Part shown: in pieces, positions 21,495 through 33,325 of the stretch
Numbering within the stretch: position 1 is the first letter of the stretch
Layout: each line of letters opens with the position of its first letter
Assembly: GCA_977006965.1 (NCBI GenBank)
Contig: OZ345373.1
Coordinates: 806,001 to 870,000 of the forward strand
Length of the DNA: 64,000 nt
Direction of reading: 5' to 3'
Source of the DNA: Phymatolithon calcareum
Taxonomy: Eukaryota > Rhodophyta > Florideophyceae > Hapalidiales
Notes under the pieces: model-generated
Database searches by the model: none
The model's input: the letters and a program-made list of their open reading frames with translations, nothing else
What the model was told of the DNA's origin: nothing
Made by a program: the position numbers and the translations under genes

Positions 21495-23339
21495 CGGAAG
21501 ATAAAGTACGTCGATGGTATTGAGTTGTCTTTCTTGAGATGGTTGTTGGTTGCCATGCTCTCTTAGGTCGACGAATTCTCTTTATACTAGACATGAGCCG
21601 GTGACAAGGTATCTAGAAGATCTTCCCTCGATACGGTAGCACAAGCGGGGCATTCACAATGTGCGAGATTACCCTTCCGCATATTCTTACGCAGTAATAT
21701 AAATGAAATACAAATGAAACGAATACGAGATCAGGGATCACAGGACATGAAGACGACGACGAACAATATGCGACCAGGGATCACAGGATATGACACGGAC
21801 AAAAAATTGACGAACGACGGTGAGACGTAGCTGAACTTGAGGAGGCTCGCATCGAAGTGAAAGCTTGCCAGTGGAGTCCGGTAGCACTTGAGATTTGCAC
21901 AGCGGTACAGAAATTTCTGATTCTAACATATCAAAGTGTTGTGACAGATTTGCTGTTTGAATGTATATCAAAGCATTGTCAAACAGTTCTCAGGTTGTCA
22001 TCACCGCGATGTTGATCTTTGCATACTGCAGTTCCTTTTTGTTTCTGATTTCCATCGGTTTTCAAAATACATACTCTCTCTCGCCTTTATTCCCCTTAGC
22101 ATTTTGAATTCTAAGATTACTCATCGATGCCTGGGTGCTCAGATTCAACATAGAAATGGAGCCTGTAGGTTCTTGCGTAGGCCAAAGACCAAAACTTATG
22201 ATTGAAGTGCACTAAAGTAGTTTCGCCTACTCGGCAATATTTTGCACAAGTGCATTGTGCACTACCATCGTGGCAGTATTAAGGACTTACACCCCCATCT
22301 TAGATTTTCACTTTTATTTTTTATGAGCACGGGAACTCGAGAAGCTCAGTGGACACTTTCTGTTATGGCACTACATCATTAGCTAAGCAGAAAAAAGTCC
22401 GTGCGCCGTGAAAACTGTTTCTAGATATTCTCTGGAGAGGGTTCCTTCTAAAATCGGGACAGCTCCTTAAACGCACAGAATAAGACCCCTTTCTGATCCG
22501 TTCTTTGCATTTTGAAAACTGCTATAGAAAGCCAAGAACTTAGGTTATCCAAAAATCAAAAAAAGGAAAGAAAGGGGATGAAAAAAGGAGCGTAGAGCAC
22601 TTTTCGAAATTCTGATCTTCAAAAAGAATCACCTACAAAAATAGACAATTATCTCGAAAAGGACTCGTTTAATTTCTTAGTGCCTCGGTCAAAAAGTTTC
22701 GAATGATTGTAAACTACCACAGAAATACCGCAAATTTGGTAAAATCGAACGTCTAGGTGGCAAAAACGTTCGCGCCGCGAGACCAAAAGTTTTTTAAAAT
22801 CGGTAAATGAATAGGGGAAATTTTAGAAAAATTCAGGTTACGACCTGACGAGAAGCTAAAACTGTTCGAAGGAAACACAGTAAGCTTTTTTTCTGTAATG
22901 ATTGATTACAGCCTAACATTGGAAACTGGTGCTGACTTCATGTTTGAAAATATTTCACTTGTTCCTCTCATTTTCTTGAAAACTGGATGCAGTCCTGTCG
23001 GTGCAAACGATATAATTAGAATTTTCATACAGTTTATGAGCATTGTTTCGGCCAGTGAGAGCGCTTCAAAGATGTAGATGTAGGCCCTTAATGATTTTTA
23101 AACCTGGATGCGCTTCTGGATGGCTAAACCTTCTTGCAAAGTCCTGTCCTTCTTCAGGCGCTCCAGTGCTATACTTGCTGTATCACCCTCTGGCTGTAAG
23201 GATACGACAAGATAGCTGCTTTTTCGAAAGCTTAAATGTCTCCGCGATGTTTCTGCTGACTCGATGTTTTCCTAGGCATCATTTATGGGGACTCTGTAAA
23301 AGAGTAGAGTCTAGTGCCTTCTCAGTTCTTAACATTTCT
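21495..23339. other. AT-rich stretch, nothing supported
   Basis: No frame shows a domain. A-rich and T-rich runs are frequent between 22300 and 22900. This is likely very old transposon debris. Confidence 0.4.
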
Positions 23340-23652
23340 TAAGGTTCCACTTCATAGTTTGATGGGTGCTTACTCAAGGACTCCAGGGGCCGTCTGGAAT
23401 TTATCCGATATTAACTTCGAGCTCACGTGAGGGAACCTTCCGCTTTGCGCATTTAATGACCATCTGTCCACATCGCACATTCGCAAACTTGAGAATGGCT
23501 GCGGTAGCGTTTGGTTTTTCGTACTGTACTTTTCTCTTTATTATTGAATCGATTTGTTTGAGGAGTCGTCAAAGCTGGCTTGCGGTTATCCCTTTCTGCA
23601 TGTGCTTGAAGGCGACCGCAAACTTTTCTTGTGTGCACCATCTGGGCAAATA

Positions 23653-25234
23653 CACTCCCCGAAATTAATATAGTGCCACTTTGGCAAACCGTCAGGGGCA
23701 CGCGCATGGCGGGAATCGCGTTAAAGGACCGGTGGTCCTTTAATCGTCTACTCATTGCTCTACGTACTAGCCCAAATATGGCTCGCTAGGTTTTTGGTAA
23801 CTCGCAGTGTACGCCAAAATGTATGATAGCCCCATTTTTTTCCCGCGCAGCAGTTTGGCCCCGGAAAACTTTATGCATCCGCCAAGCGGAAGTATATGGG
23901 ATTCATGGCGCGCTCGGCGCCCTGTAGCCTTATTTATACCCATGGCGACGTACCCACGTACGCTGTTCGAGTCACTCAGCCCCCAACCAAGGGTCTCGGA
24001 CTGTCTTTGACGAAGGAGGAGGAGGCGGTGATCCGGGCGCTCGACTCCAATGGCTTGAGCAGGAGGGCCATTGCGTTGCAAGTGAAACGGTCCCGAAAAG
24101 CAGTCTCGAACGTTTTGAACAAGCTCCCTGGCCAATCTCGACGGAAAAAGGCGGGGAGACCCCGAAAGCTGTTTGGTCAGGATACTCGGGCAGTCATTCG
24201 GAAGGCTTGTGTTTCAAGTATGACGGCTCGGCAGCTCCGAGACATGTTCGATTTACCCATCGGAGTGCGACGCGTGCAACAAGTACTTAAAGATACTAAT
24301 TACTTGGAGTTTAGGCACATGAAACGGGCTCCAATCCTTACCCCTTGGCACAAGGATCAGCGTGACGAGTGGGCCCGCGTTCGTCTTCGCTTTCCCCGCG
24401 GCAGTGGACCAGGACAATCTTTTCTGATGAGAAGCGATTCTGTTTGGATGGTCCAGACGGTTTTGGGTACTATTGGGCCGACAAAAGGGTCCCTGAAGCA
24501 TACTTTTCCCGTCGGCAGCAAGGGGGGGAGGTTTTATGGTCTGGGGCTGTTTTTCGTGGCGCGGAAAGCCCGAACTGGTAGTCGTACCCAACACAATGAA
24601 TGCGCAAAGGTACGTGCAGCTGCTTCAGAATCATCTGGAACCGTTTGCGGAATTGCGCTACAGTGGGGACTGGAGTTTCCAGCAGGATAACGCGCCGGCG
24701 CACACAGCGAAGTACACAGATTAGTACTTCTTTGAAGTAGGGATCAGCCTTATGGATTGGCCATCGCGTAGTCCCGATCTGAACCCAATAGAGAACCTGT
24801 GGGGCATCGTTGCGCGTGATGTTTACAAGGATTGTCGTCAGTTTGAGTGCGAGTACGACCTCATCGAAGCGATTCAAGCATCCTGGGATCGTATTGGACT
24901 GGAAACGCTGCATAAGTTGATTGGATCGATGCCGGACCGGTGCATGAAGGTTATCGAGAAGCGCGGTGGGTCTACTGGCTACTGAGCGTTGTTTTTTGGT
25001 GCGATAGGATGAGAAAGATAAAGGTGGCTCTAACTTACTGCGGACGTAAAAAATGCGCTATTCAAGCAAACTTGGTTTCCTGTTTGACTCCATGGGGGTT
25101 CACTAAATTAGGTTAGTCATTGCGTTGAAAAAGAAGGTTATACATGCAGTGCGACAAAAATAGTAGCGCCAGGAGTCACCATGGCTACAAGAGAGAACTC
25201 ATGCCAAGTGGCGCTATATTAATTTCGGGGAGTG
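23653..25234 (+). mobile_element. Tc1/mariner element, full length, with TA duplication
   Basis: 1582 bp bounded by inverted repeats of about 35 bp starting CACTCCCCGAAATTAATATA and flanked by TA on both sides (23651-23652 and 25235-25236). It carries one transposase reading frame, now broken. It is inserted into a LINE tail. Confidence 0.9.
23896..24985 (+). pseudogene. Tc1-family transposase with frameshifts and one stop
   Basis: The N-terminus has a paired-type helix-turn-helix (LTKEEEAVIRALDSNGLSRR) and a basic GRPRK hook. The catalytic part is spread over three frames: TIFSDEKRF (first Asp), QQDNAPAHT (second Asp), SPDLNPIENLW (Glu). Spacing between the second Asp and Glu is 34 residues, giving DD34E, the Tc1 type. 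Breaks: a frameshift near 24380-24400, another near 24530, and a TAG at about 24722. The end is intact at 24985. It is inactive on its own. Confidence 0.9.
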
Positions 25235-25930
25235 TATATCGACTTCCCCGCTGTAGCCCCTTGAAATTACGCTTCTTTCTTAGTGGTGGTGAAGTAGCCA
25301 ACTTGCTGGCCTTCCTCGTGGCAGCATCCTGAGATCTAATATTTTGCTCTTGTCTACTGGTGCTTCGATTCTGCATAGTACCCGGAGACGCTCAATCATT
25401 CCACTTGCAATACCGCCTGTAACTTTGCAGAAGAATGCTCTTACTATTTCTTTGAGAGCTTCTTGTACTTCTGAGATACATGGTGTTAGATCAATAGCGT
25501 AGTCCAACAGTGGACATGCACGTGATGATGTTCTAGCTAGAAAATCAGACCAATCCTTTTCATCCGGAAATGGGGTCGATATTTCCTCGAAGGAGGTATT
25601 GCTGTCTTTCCGAATTTCGATCTACATGCCCATGAAAACCTGAAATGTTCATAGGGAAGGTGTCCGAGCTCTTCTTGACAAGGTTGAAGTGCGGGACGTA
25701 ATGTCGAATTAGATCGGAGGATTGTGGCAAAAGAAGCTTCAAGAACTCATCAGGTTCAACTGGAACAAATACCGGTTTTCGAAGAGATTTCTGGTAGCCC
25801 TGCAAGGAATGACTGTTGCTTTCTAATCACAATTCTCTCAAAGTCGGTTACAAGGGAATATATTATGTAAATGAAAATATTTTGTACTGTGATTTCGAGA
25901 AACATACTCCTATAAAATATTTCTGCGACT

Positions 25931-27922
25931 CTAGTGTCTATGTGCCGGGATTTTTTCCTCAATTGAGGACACAGTTTTCCTCAATTGAGGACTGAAAATG
26001 ATTTAAGTTTTGGAAACGAAAGCTAGGCACTATCAGGCTCGTTAAAAGCGTGAAGCTCAAGGAAGTCTTCAACATGGTTAGCGAAACAGTTCCTGCCAGT
26101 AGAAGCGCCACAAATATATAGTGTGGCATTTTCACGCCTATTAGAATATGAGCACAAGCGGGTCTTCGTCTTGAATTTCCCAACTAGCAGTTGTTTTGAA
26201 CATCACAAGTAGTCACTACGATATCCTGAGTCCTCCTTTTCTTTTTCTTGGGAGTTAAGAGGGTTCTAACACCGCTCGCGAATGCAAATGTACGTTCTTT
26301 AGCGACGAAACGTCGACGAGTAATGCGCGTGGCAAATGTGTTACAGATGAGTTGCTCGAACATCACTTGACAATACCTTCGCTGCTTCATGTGCTGCTGA
26401 CCCTCTGCACGGGCACCTGAGAATAAAAGTCATCTAACAATCACGCAAATTGCCAGAAGAGTTGATGACTCCTATGAACTATAGTCGCACTTGTTGAAGA
26501 TGCAGGATTATCGCACTTCTTCCACTCGCCGAGTGCTGTATCTCTCAACCATTCTCCGGCTAGTGACCTCCGTTCCCATACCAACGGGATATGGACTCAC
26601 GGAAGCATCTCAGATCCGACGGAGGCACAGTGCGCTTTCTGGGGTCAGATATGGCATCGACAGAATCTTGACCGAGCGACCAGCGGTGCTGCGCAGACTA
26701 CATGTTCCACTTGGTTGCGCAGTGAATGATATTCACTGGAAGTGTTCGGCGAGCGGCATACCAGTCTTTGAAGAAGAAGGAGCGTTGAGATACTTAATTG
26801 GCCTTGTTGCCCTCCAAAAATTGCTCTCGGCGCTGAGCTCAACTCTTGTCATGAGGATAATTATTCCGAAAAACTCAATCATCTCTGTCAATGTAGTCTC
26901 TTGTTGTCCAATTATTCTCAGCTTAGCGAACGCCAGAGCAGAAAATTTTCCCATGTGAACTTGGGGAAAAATCTTCATGACGCAATCTTACTCTGTATGA
27001 ATACCAATACCATCGTTTTCTGATAAGATGTCTCTGGTAAAAGCGCAAAGTCTTCAGAACTGAGAGGAAACTTAGACCCGATTCGGTCCTGAAGCTTGGC
27101 GCTCGTACCATGGTTCCCCAAAAGCGACAGTATTCGGCTCGTTGTCAGGCACGACGACATCAGGTTCGTTTTGTGATGTTTGGTCCCAAGAGCCCTTCAA
27201 GACGTAGGAGAGAGAGAACGGAAAAGGGCGTTTAGAGATGTTAAAGGTTTTATGGATGCTTTTTTGTCTATTTGATGAGCTTCTGATTGTGACCGTGGAT
27301 GATAAACTGGCGCTTCGCGATGAAGATGGGCGAGGATGAGTACTGTAAGCAGTCCTGGGTGGTACTGCGCTTTGCCGGTGTTGGCTCGGTTCAAGGCTGG
27401 TGAGCTTCTGCAATGCCATCTTCAGTGTCCCCTATCTTGACGTTGAACAGGTTGACTGTCTTAAAATTAGTCTTCTTCGGCGAACGCCAAACTATGACAC
27501 ATTTTACGCAAAGTGATATGCTCGCGCGACCATTCAGTTTTCCTCCAGTACCTCCTGAACGATACCACACACCCTTTTTTACTTGGAAAAGGCTCCATAT
27601 TGTCTGGAGCATTCTACGAGACCTGTCACCGATGCTTCCTTTGTGTGTATGGATGTATCGACCACGAGGGGCCGGACTTTTTCTCGTGGCATGGCAGGTC
27701 TGGTACTTCTGGGTGACCACTATATTTTCGTTGCTAGCGCCGAACGAAGAGATTTTAAGGTAGTAGTTGCGGTACTCCTCACCCACTACACAATTTCGGC
27801 TTTTCAGTAATGGTGCAGATGATCCGTTCTGCGTTCGATTTACTAACTTTTCCGAGCTTTTGAATCCGTCCTCATTTGAGGACTGGGTCCTCAATTGAGG
27901 ACGTTCGGCACATAGACACTAG
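25931..27922 (-). mobile_element. piggyBac-like element PB1
   Basis: About 2.0 kb. Both ends begin CTAGTGTCTATGTGCC reading inward, and each end carries two subterminal CCTCAATTGAGG palindromes (one mutated to CCTCATTTGAGG). CTAG occurs at both edges where piggyBac normally has TTAA. The right CTAG (27919-27922) is shared with PB2. Confidence 0.8.
26490..27894 (-). pseudogene. PB1 transposase, piggyBac (DDE_Tnp_1_7) type
   Basis: The N-terminal third is at 27391-27894. A middle segment has GSWDQTSQ and PWYERQASGPNR (27072-27260), then EFFGIIILMTRVEL and PIKYLNAPS (26733-26978). Past an internal loss, a frame near 26520-26620 reads ESISRWYGNGGH and PENG, the piggyBac core region. Stops and frame changes are frequent and the catalytic Asp before ESISRW is not seen. 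Assignment rests on recalled family motifs and on agreement with the other copies here. Confidence 0.7.
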
Positions 27923-27932
27923 TGTCTATGTG
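27909..27932. repeat. 24 bp perfect palindrome where PB1 and PB2 abut
   Basis: The right end of PB1 (CACATAGACACTAG) and the left end of PB2 (CTAGTGTCTATGTG) overlap in a single central CTAG at 27919-27922. All 24 bases are self-complementary. Confidence 0.95.
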
Positions 27933-29860
27933 ACGGAAAATTTCCCTCAATTAAGGGGCACTTTTCCCTCAATTGAGGGAATGAGAATCAAATGTTTTTT
28001 GCCAACGAAAGCTACTCATTATTATGCTCATCAAACGCATCAAGCTCATGAATGTGTTCAGCTTGCTTAGCAAAAACGTTTCTACATACTGAAATGCCAC
28101 ATATGTTGATTGCGGCGCCATCAGGTCTACTACTTCATGAGAATACGAGGGTTAATTCCTTGACTTGTCAGACTCTGCAGTTGTTTTGAACAGCTAAAGT
28201 AGTCATCATGCCACCTGTGGCTTACTTCTCCATTTTCGGAGGAGTTAAGTGGGTTTCAACACCGTCCTTGGAGCAAATATACCTTTTGGAGTACTGAACA
28301 TCGATGATTATTGATCGAGGCAGAGTGAATCCCGGAGGACAAGGCGCCTTGTACCAGAGTATGGGGCCACAAAACGGCGCAGTACAACTGAGCTATGGGC
28401 AGTTTCACCTTCTAAAGCGTTTTGCTTCTCGCCCTCTGTCGAGGTCCCCAGATCAAGATGCAGCATTCTCTTACGTCTTCCTTAGCCTGAATTCTGTAAC
28501 TCGCAACCTTTCTCTGGTTTACGGTGGATGGCGATGTACTGCAGGAGGCCATTTTCAATTCATGGCCTCCGTTGACATACCAAAGAGATATGAACTTGGC
28601 AAAGCAGAACCAGGTCTAATAGAGACACAGTGGGTTTTTGTGATCACTAATAGCATCGATAAAATCCTGAACGAGGGCCAACCGGGACTCAACGGACGAC
28701 ATAGTGCCTTGTTCACTTGGTTTCACGGTGAGTGTGACGCACCGGAGGTACTCGAAGAACTGGCTCTGGTCATGCCACTGCTTGAAAATGAGGGAGCGAG
28801 GATATACTTGTTCCCCATGGTAGACTTCCATAAATCTCTTTGCGTCCAACTCCTGAGGACGAGTATTCCGAAAATCTTAGACTCTGTTCTTCCTATTCGT
28901 TTCAGCTTAGCGGATGCCTAAGCAACAATTGTTCGCAGGTGTACTCGGCGAAACATCGTCATGAAGGAATCGTACAGTGTGTGGAACCCGATGCCACCGT
29001 TCTCGGATATAGCATCTCTGTTTATAGTGCGAACTTTCCAGAACTGACGGGCATTGCTTACCCCAATTGGACATAGAACTTGGCGCTCGAAGCATGGCAC
29101 TCCATGAGCAAAAATACTCTGCTCACAGTCTGGCGCAATGACATCAAGCACCTCTTGCGATTGTTGGTGCCAAGAACCATGGAGGGTGTAGGTGAGGGAA
29201 CTTACAAGAGGGCGTTTAGAGCTCCTGTTGATTGTATATTAGATTTGTGTTGCATTCTGTCTAGAGTGTGGTTGATACTGAACGCAAAACTCGGCGTTTG
29301 GCGAAGAAGATGTTAGACAGCGATTACTGTAAGCCGGCGTTCGAGGTACAGAATATTGCCTGTTGGAACTCGATACAGGCATTCGAGAGGAACAAACGCC
29401 TTTGTCAGCCTTTTCTGGCTTGACGTTAACAATCTTGATAGTCTTCATCTTAGTCTTTCCGCTTGGTTTCTGAACAAGGATCCATTTCACGCGAAGTGAT
29501 GTGCTCGAGCGACCCTTGATTTCATCAACGTGCACCTCTTGTACCGTGCCGTTCACCTTTTTTGAACTAGAAAACGCTCCACATAGTCTGCAGCACTGTG
29601 CAGGACTTGTCACTGATGTTGCTTTTGTGCGTGCGGCTGCACCGACCACTCGGCGCGGGTCTTTTTCTCGAGGCATGGCAGATTTGTTTTTTCTGGGTGA
29701 GCAGCAGATTTTCGTTCCTACCGGCGAACGACGGGTTTTTAAGGTAGTAAAAGGGGTACTCCCCACCAAGAACATAAGGTCGCCTTTCCGAATCTGGCGC
29801 CCAAAATCAGTTCCGCACTTTTTTCATAAACCTTTTCGAGCTTTTAAATCCACCCTCAAT
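27919..29860 (-). mobile_element. piggyBac-like element PB2, 5' end lost
   Basis: The left end is CTAGTGTCTATGTGACGG with two subterminal palindromes (one CCTCAATTAAGG). The right end stops at the subterminal CCTCAATTGAGG and lacks the outer terminal repeat, being fused to PB3 in inverted orientation. The coding strand is minus. Confidence 0.75.
28250..29775 (-). pseudogene. PB2 transposase
   Basis: 29239-29775 gives the N-terminal domain with MPREKDPRRVVGAAARTKAT, then KVNGTVQEVHVDEIKGRSS and LRVKWILVQKPSGKTK. PB1, PB3, PB5 and PB6 share it. Downstream, GSWHQQ-like and PCFERQVLCPIGV segments (29080-29180) and later pieces fall in several frames. A long plus-strand frame at 28304-28921 is antisense to it. 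Inactive. Confidence 0.7.
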
Positions 29861-30330
29861 TGAGGGTGGACTATAAAGTTCGAAAACGTTAGTAAAAAGA
29901 ATGCGGAACAGATTTTTGAGCCCCAGATTCGGAAAAGCGACCTTTCATTCTCGCTGGGGATTACCTCTTTTACTACCTTAAAACCCCATTGTTCGCGATA
30001 GGAACGAAAATCTGCTGGTCGGTCTGAAAAAACAAATCTGCCATGCCTCGAGAAAAAGACGCGCGCGGAGTGGTCGATGCAGCCGTACAAACCAAAGAAA
30101 CGTCATTGACAAGACTATCAAATTGTTAACTTCAAGGCAGGGAAGCCTGAAAAAGGCGCTTGTTCCGCTCGAATTCTTGTATCGGTCCCAGCAGGCAATA
30201 TTCTGTACCTCGAACGCCGGCTTACAGTACTCGCGGTCGAACATCTTGTTCGCCAAACGCCGAGTTTTGCGTTCAGTATCTGTTGGAATCGTGTTGTTTG
30301 GAGCTCTAGTCGCAGCACACTTCAATATCA
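29849..30330 (+). mobile_element. piggyBac-like fragment PB3, inverted relative to PB2
   Basis: Starting at a 22 bp perfect palindrome (29849-29870), this copy runs in the opposite direction to PB2 and repeats its first few hundred bases, including the MPREKDARGVVDAA start near 30041. An internal deletion near 30115 joins the early coding region to the later VNFKAG-like region. PB2 and PB3 thus form a large imperfect inverted repeat. Confidence 0.75.
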
Positions 30331-30365
30331 AGTCTGATCTCGGTACACCTGTCAAGTCGAAAATG

Positions 30366-30778
30366 TCATAGTACGATAGTATATTTACAAGTAGTTATGT
30401 TGCTGTCAATGGTTACTTGAAACCGTTAAGATAGAGGAAGTGCAGATGGATCAGTAATAGCAGTGCACGTAATGCACCCAGTGCATTACTAGTCAGAACT
30501 GGTTATTTGACGTCAGCATGCATCCAAGTGCATTTGACGTCAACATCCATCCAGTATTGTTCTTCCACTGGCACTACGCTGGTATATAACTTCTATCTCA
30601 GTTGCAGACCATCGGAATACACCAAGGAACTCATCTTCACTCAACTCATCTGATTCGCAATCATTCAACCTCAACCAAACCTTTTCTTCAACCTCATCAC
30701 TTCCCTAACCTCCAACTACAGTATCAACATGTCAATGAAGGTAGACTCATCAGATGTGCTGTAATACGTATTACAGCA
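30366..30778 (+). promoter_or_regulatory. Promoter-like segment with palindromes; possible solo LTR
   Basis: It contains an inverted repeat GTAATGCAC/GTGCATTAC (30469-30489), two TGACGTCA CRE-like palindromes between 30507 and 30544, a TATATAA at about 30583, a pyrimidine- and CAACC-rich stretch, and a 22 bp perfect palindrome at 30757-30778. The TG start at 30366 and CA end would fit an unpaired LTR, but no second copy or target duplication was seen. Confidence 0.35.
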
Positions 30779-30955
30779 TTGTTTTGCACCTGTCAAGCTT
30801 TTTGAATCGCGTGACCTGTATTTAAATTCCCGCGCAGACGCAATGCGATAACTTTCACAACCGACCATGTTTCACGGACAACGAGAAGTCGCGGTTTTTC
30901 TTGTCAGTTCGATTTACGCATTGCGTTCTAGGAGCTGAATGGTCGTGCGCGCGTC

Positions 30956-31340
30956 ATGTGCGCATGTTTGGCGCTGATACGGCTTTCGCCTGAATTCGAG
31001 AATCGAATCGTTTGTGCCGACACTAGCGACGCTCGTTCGTGTTCCTGTTATGCAAGGTTGGATTTGGAACGGTCAAGGACTTTCGTTCACTTTACGCAGC
31101 AATTGCAAAGGGATGACTTATTATCGCAATTGCGCACGCGAGCTACATTTCAAGGTTTTTATTCCTGATAATACTCTTGTTCTTAAGTTCTGCAAATCGT
31201 TCTTGGGGCCAGAAATAAGTGTGACAGATTTGCTTGGCGCGCTTTCGTGCGCTTCACACACGCCATTAATTCGAAGCTCCTGGTTTGCGCGAGCTGTTGC
31301 GCGGCACCTGTTCAAACGAAAGGTTACGACTAGCGACTGA
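30956..31340 (+). CDS. Hypothetical ORF, unrecognised
   Basis: Overlapping plus-strand frames of 70 and 108 codons. The longer (31014-31340) reads GWIWNGQGLSFTLRSNC and a C-terminal arginine-rich tail. There is no signal peptide and no homologue in the window. It lies between the promoter-like segment and PB4, so it could be a fragment of an unidentified element. Confidence 0.2.
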
Positions 31341-31409
31341 ATGCTTTAAAATGGAGCAAGGTGTACCAACGCGTCTTTAGTTTTCGAAGACACAGACGAT
31401 ATCGCAAGT

Positions 31410-32866
31410 AAATTGTTGTTTTTCATTAACTGTTTCTCAGCTCTTCCTGTGCGGAACTGTAGCTATTCGTCTCACCGCTCAAGCTCTACCGGAACACCTT
31501 CGGTCCTCGTGGATCGAAGCCAGAGCATTTACAGTTTGCGACTCAAGACTCTCTCAATGGACACAACACACTCTCGACAGAAGGCAACAAAAACCTACTG
31601 TAAAATCAACAGGAGCCCTGAAGTCCCTCTTACGAGTTCCCTGGCCTACACCCTGCATGGTTCTTGGGCCCCATAATCGCAAGAGGAGCTTAAGTTATTG
31701 CGCCAGACCGTGAGCAGACCATTTCTGCTCATGGAATGCCATGGTTCGAGCACCAAGCTCTATGACCAATTGGGGGAAGGATTACACCTCAGTTCTGGAA
31801 AGTTCGCACTATAAATAGAGATGTTATATCCGGGAACGATGGCATCGATTCCACACACCGTACGATTCCTTCCTGACTATGTTTCGCCGAGTGCACCTGC
31901 GAACAATTGTTACTTAGGCACCTGCTAAACTGAAACCAATAGGAAGAATGGAGGCTAAGATTATTGGAATACTCGTCCTCAGGAGTTAGTCTCAAACACA
32001 TTTATGAAAGTCTACCATGTGGAAAAAGTATATCCTCGCTCCTTCATTTTCCAGCAGTGGGATGACCAGAGCCAGGTTCTCCGAGTACCTCCGGTGAGTC
32101 ACATTCACCGTGCCACCAAGTGAACAAGGCACTATGTCGTCCGTACAATACCGGTGAGCGCTCGTTTTGGAATTTATCGACGCTAGTAATGACCACAAAA
32201 AATCTACTGTGTCTCTGTTAGACTTGGTTTTGTTTTCCCAAGTTCATATCTCTTTGGTATTACAACGGAGGTCATTGGATTGAAAATGGCCTCCTTCAAT
32301 ACATTGCCATCCACCGTAAACCGGAGAAAGGTTGCGAGTTGCAGAATTCAGACCATGAAAGATGTGAGATAATGCTGCATCTTGATCTGGGGACCACAAC
32401 AGAGGGCGAGAAGCAAAACGCTTTAGAAGGTGGAACTGCCCATGGTACAGTTGTACTGGGCCGTCTTGTGACCTCTTACTTTGCCACAAGGCGCCTTGTC
32501 CTCCCGGAATCATTTTGCCTCGCGCAATATTCATCGATTTTCAGTACTCGAAAAGTTACATATTCTCCAAGAAAGGTGTTGAAACCCCCTTAACGCCCCC
32601 AAAGATGGAAAAAAACCACAGGTGGCATGATGACAACTTTGGCTGTTCAAAATAACTGCACAGTTTTACAAGTCAAGGAATTAACCCTCGTGTTCTCATC
32701 GTGTAATAGACTTGCTGGTGCCGCAATCAACATATGTGGCACTTCAACTGGAAGAAACTGTTTTGCTAAGCATGCTGAACACATCCATGAGCTTGATGAC
32801 TTTGATGAGCCTAGTAATGAGTAGCTTTCGTTGGAAAAAAATTGATTCTCATTCTCTCAAGACGGC
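31410..32866 (+). mobile_element. piggyBac-like fragment PB4
   Basis: Plus-strand copy of the middle and end of the family: TLHGSWAP near 31655, ISAHGMPWFEHQALWPIGG near 31720, and the 3' terminal region ending GATTCTCATTCTCTC near 32866. The 5' part and outer ends are missing. Multiple stops. It abuts PB5, which runs the other way. Confidence 0.65.
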
Positions 32867-33145
32867 GCAGTAGAACTGTACTATGGGCAGTTTTACCTTA
32901 TAAATCGTTGTGCTTTTTGCCCTCTGCCGTGGTACCAAGCTCAAGATGCAGCATTATCTCACGTCTTCCTTAGACTAAATTCTGTATCTCGCAACCTTTC
33001 CCCCGTTTACGGTGGATGTCGATGTACTGAAGGATGCCATTTTCAGTCCAATGACCTCCGTTGCCATACCATAGAGATATGAACTTGTCAAAGCAAATCA
33101 GGTCTAACAGAGACAAAGTGGATTTTTGTGATCATTAATAGCATC

Positions 33146-33325
33146 TGTAGACACGCAATGTTGCAGGAGCGTAATGAGCGACAATTACACTCTCTGTGAT
33201 ATCATAACGACCCTGCTCATTTGAAGCAGCGATCCTGATCGCACTTTAGTCTGAGTATCGCATCACAGAGATATCACCCATTTCAAGATAAACCCTACCT
33301 TCTCTTTTCACTCCCAGTGATTACA
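33146..33325 (+). repeat. Ty3-B 5' LTR
   Basis: 180 bp, TGTAGACACGCAATG to AGTGATTACA. It differs from the 3' LTR by roughly a dozen substitutions and a few small indels by eye, so the insertion is of moderate age. GAAATTTCTCTCCTGCAGG follows in the primer-site position, without a TGG start. Confidence 0.85.

Larger units (their letters stand above)
23340..25560 (-). pseudogene. LINE ORF2 C-terminal fragment split by a Tc1 element
   Basis: Right of the Tc1 copy (25237-25560) the minus strand reads LDYAIDLTPCISEVQ and RLRVLCRIEAPV, matching YAMHLTPW and RLRLLCRI of LINEs A and C. Left of it (23340-23650) it reads ILKFANVRCGQMVIKCAK, matching the LLKFPQLIHRQLAVQYAF region further downstream. 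The order fits one LINE tail opened by the insertion. Confidence 0.6.

Noticed and set aside
28304-28921. 205-residue plus-strand open frame in PB2
   Set aside because: It is antisense to the piggyBac-like transposase. Fragments of the real protein read on the minus strand and match PB1, PB4 and PB5.
30602-30805. 67-residue frame after the TATA-like element at 30.58 kb
   Set aside because: His/Thr-rich reading of a CAACC-rich leader. Better seen as untranslated LTR-like sequence.
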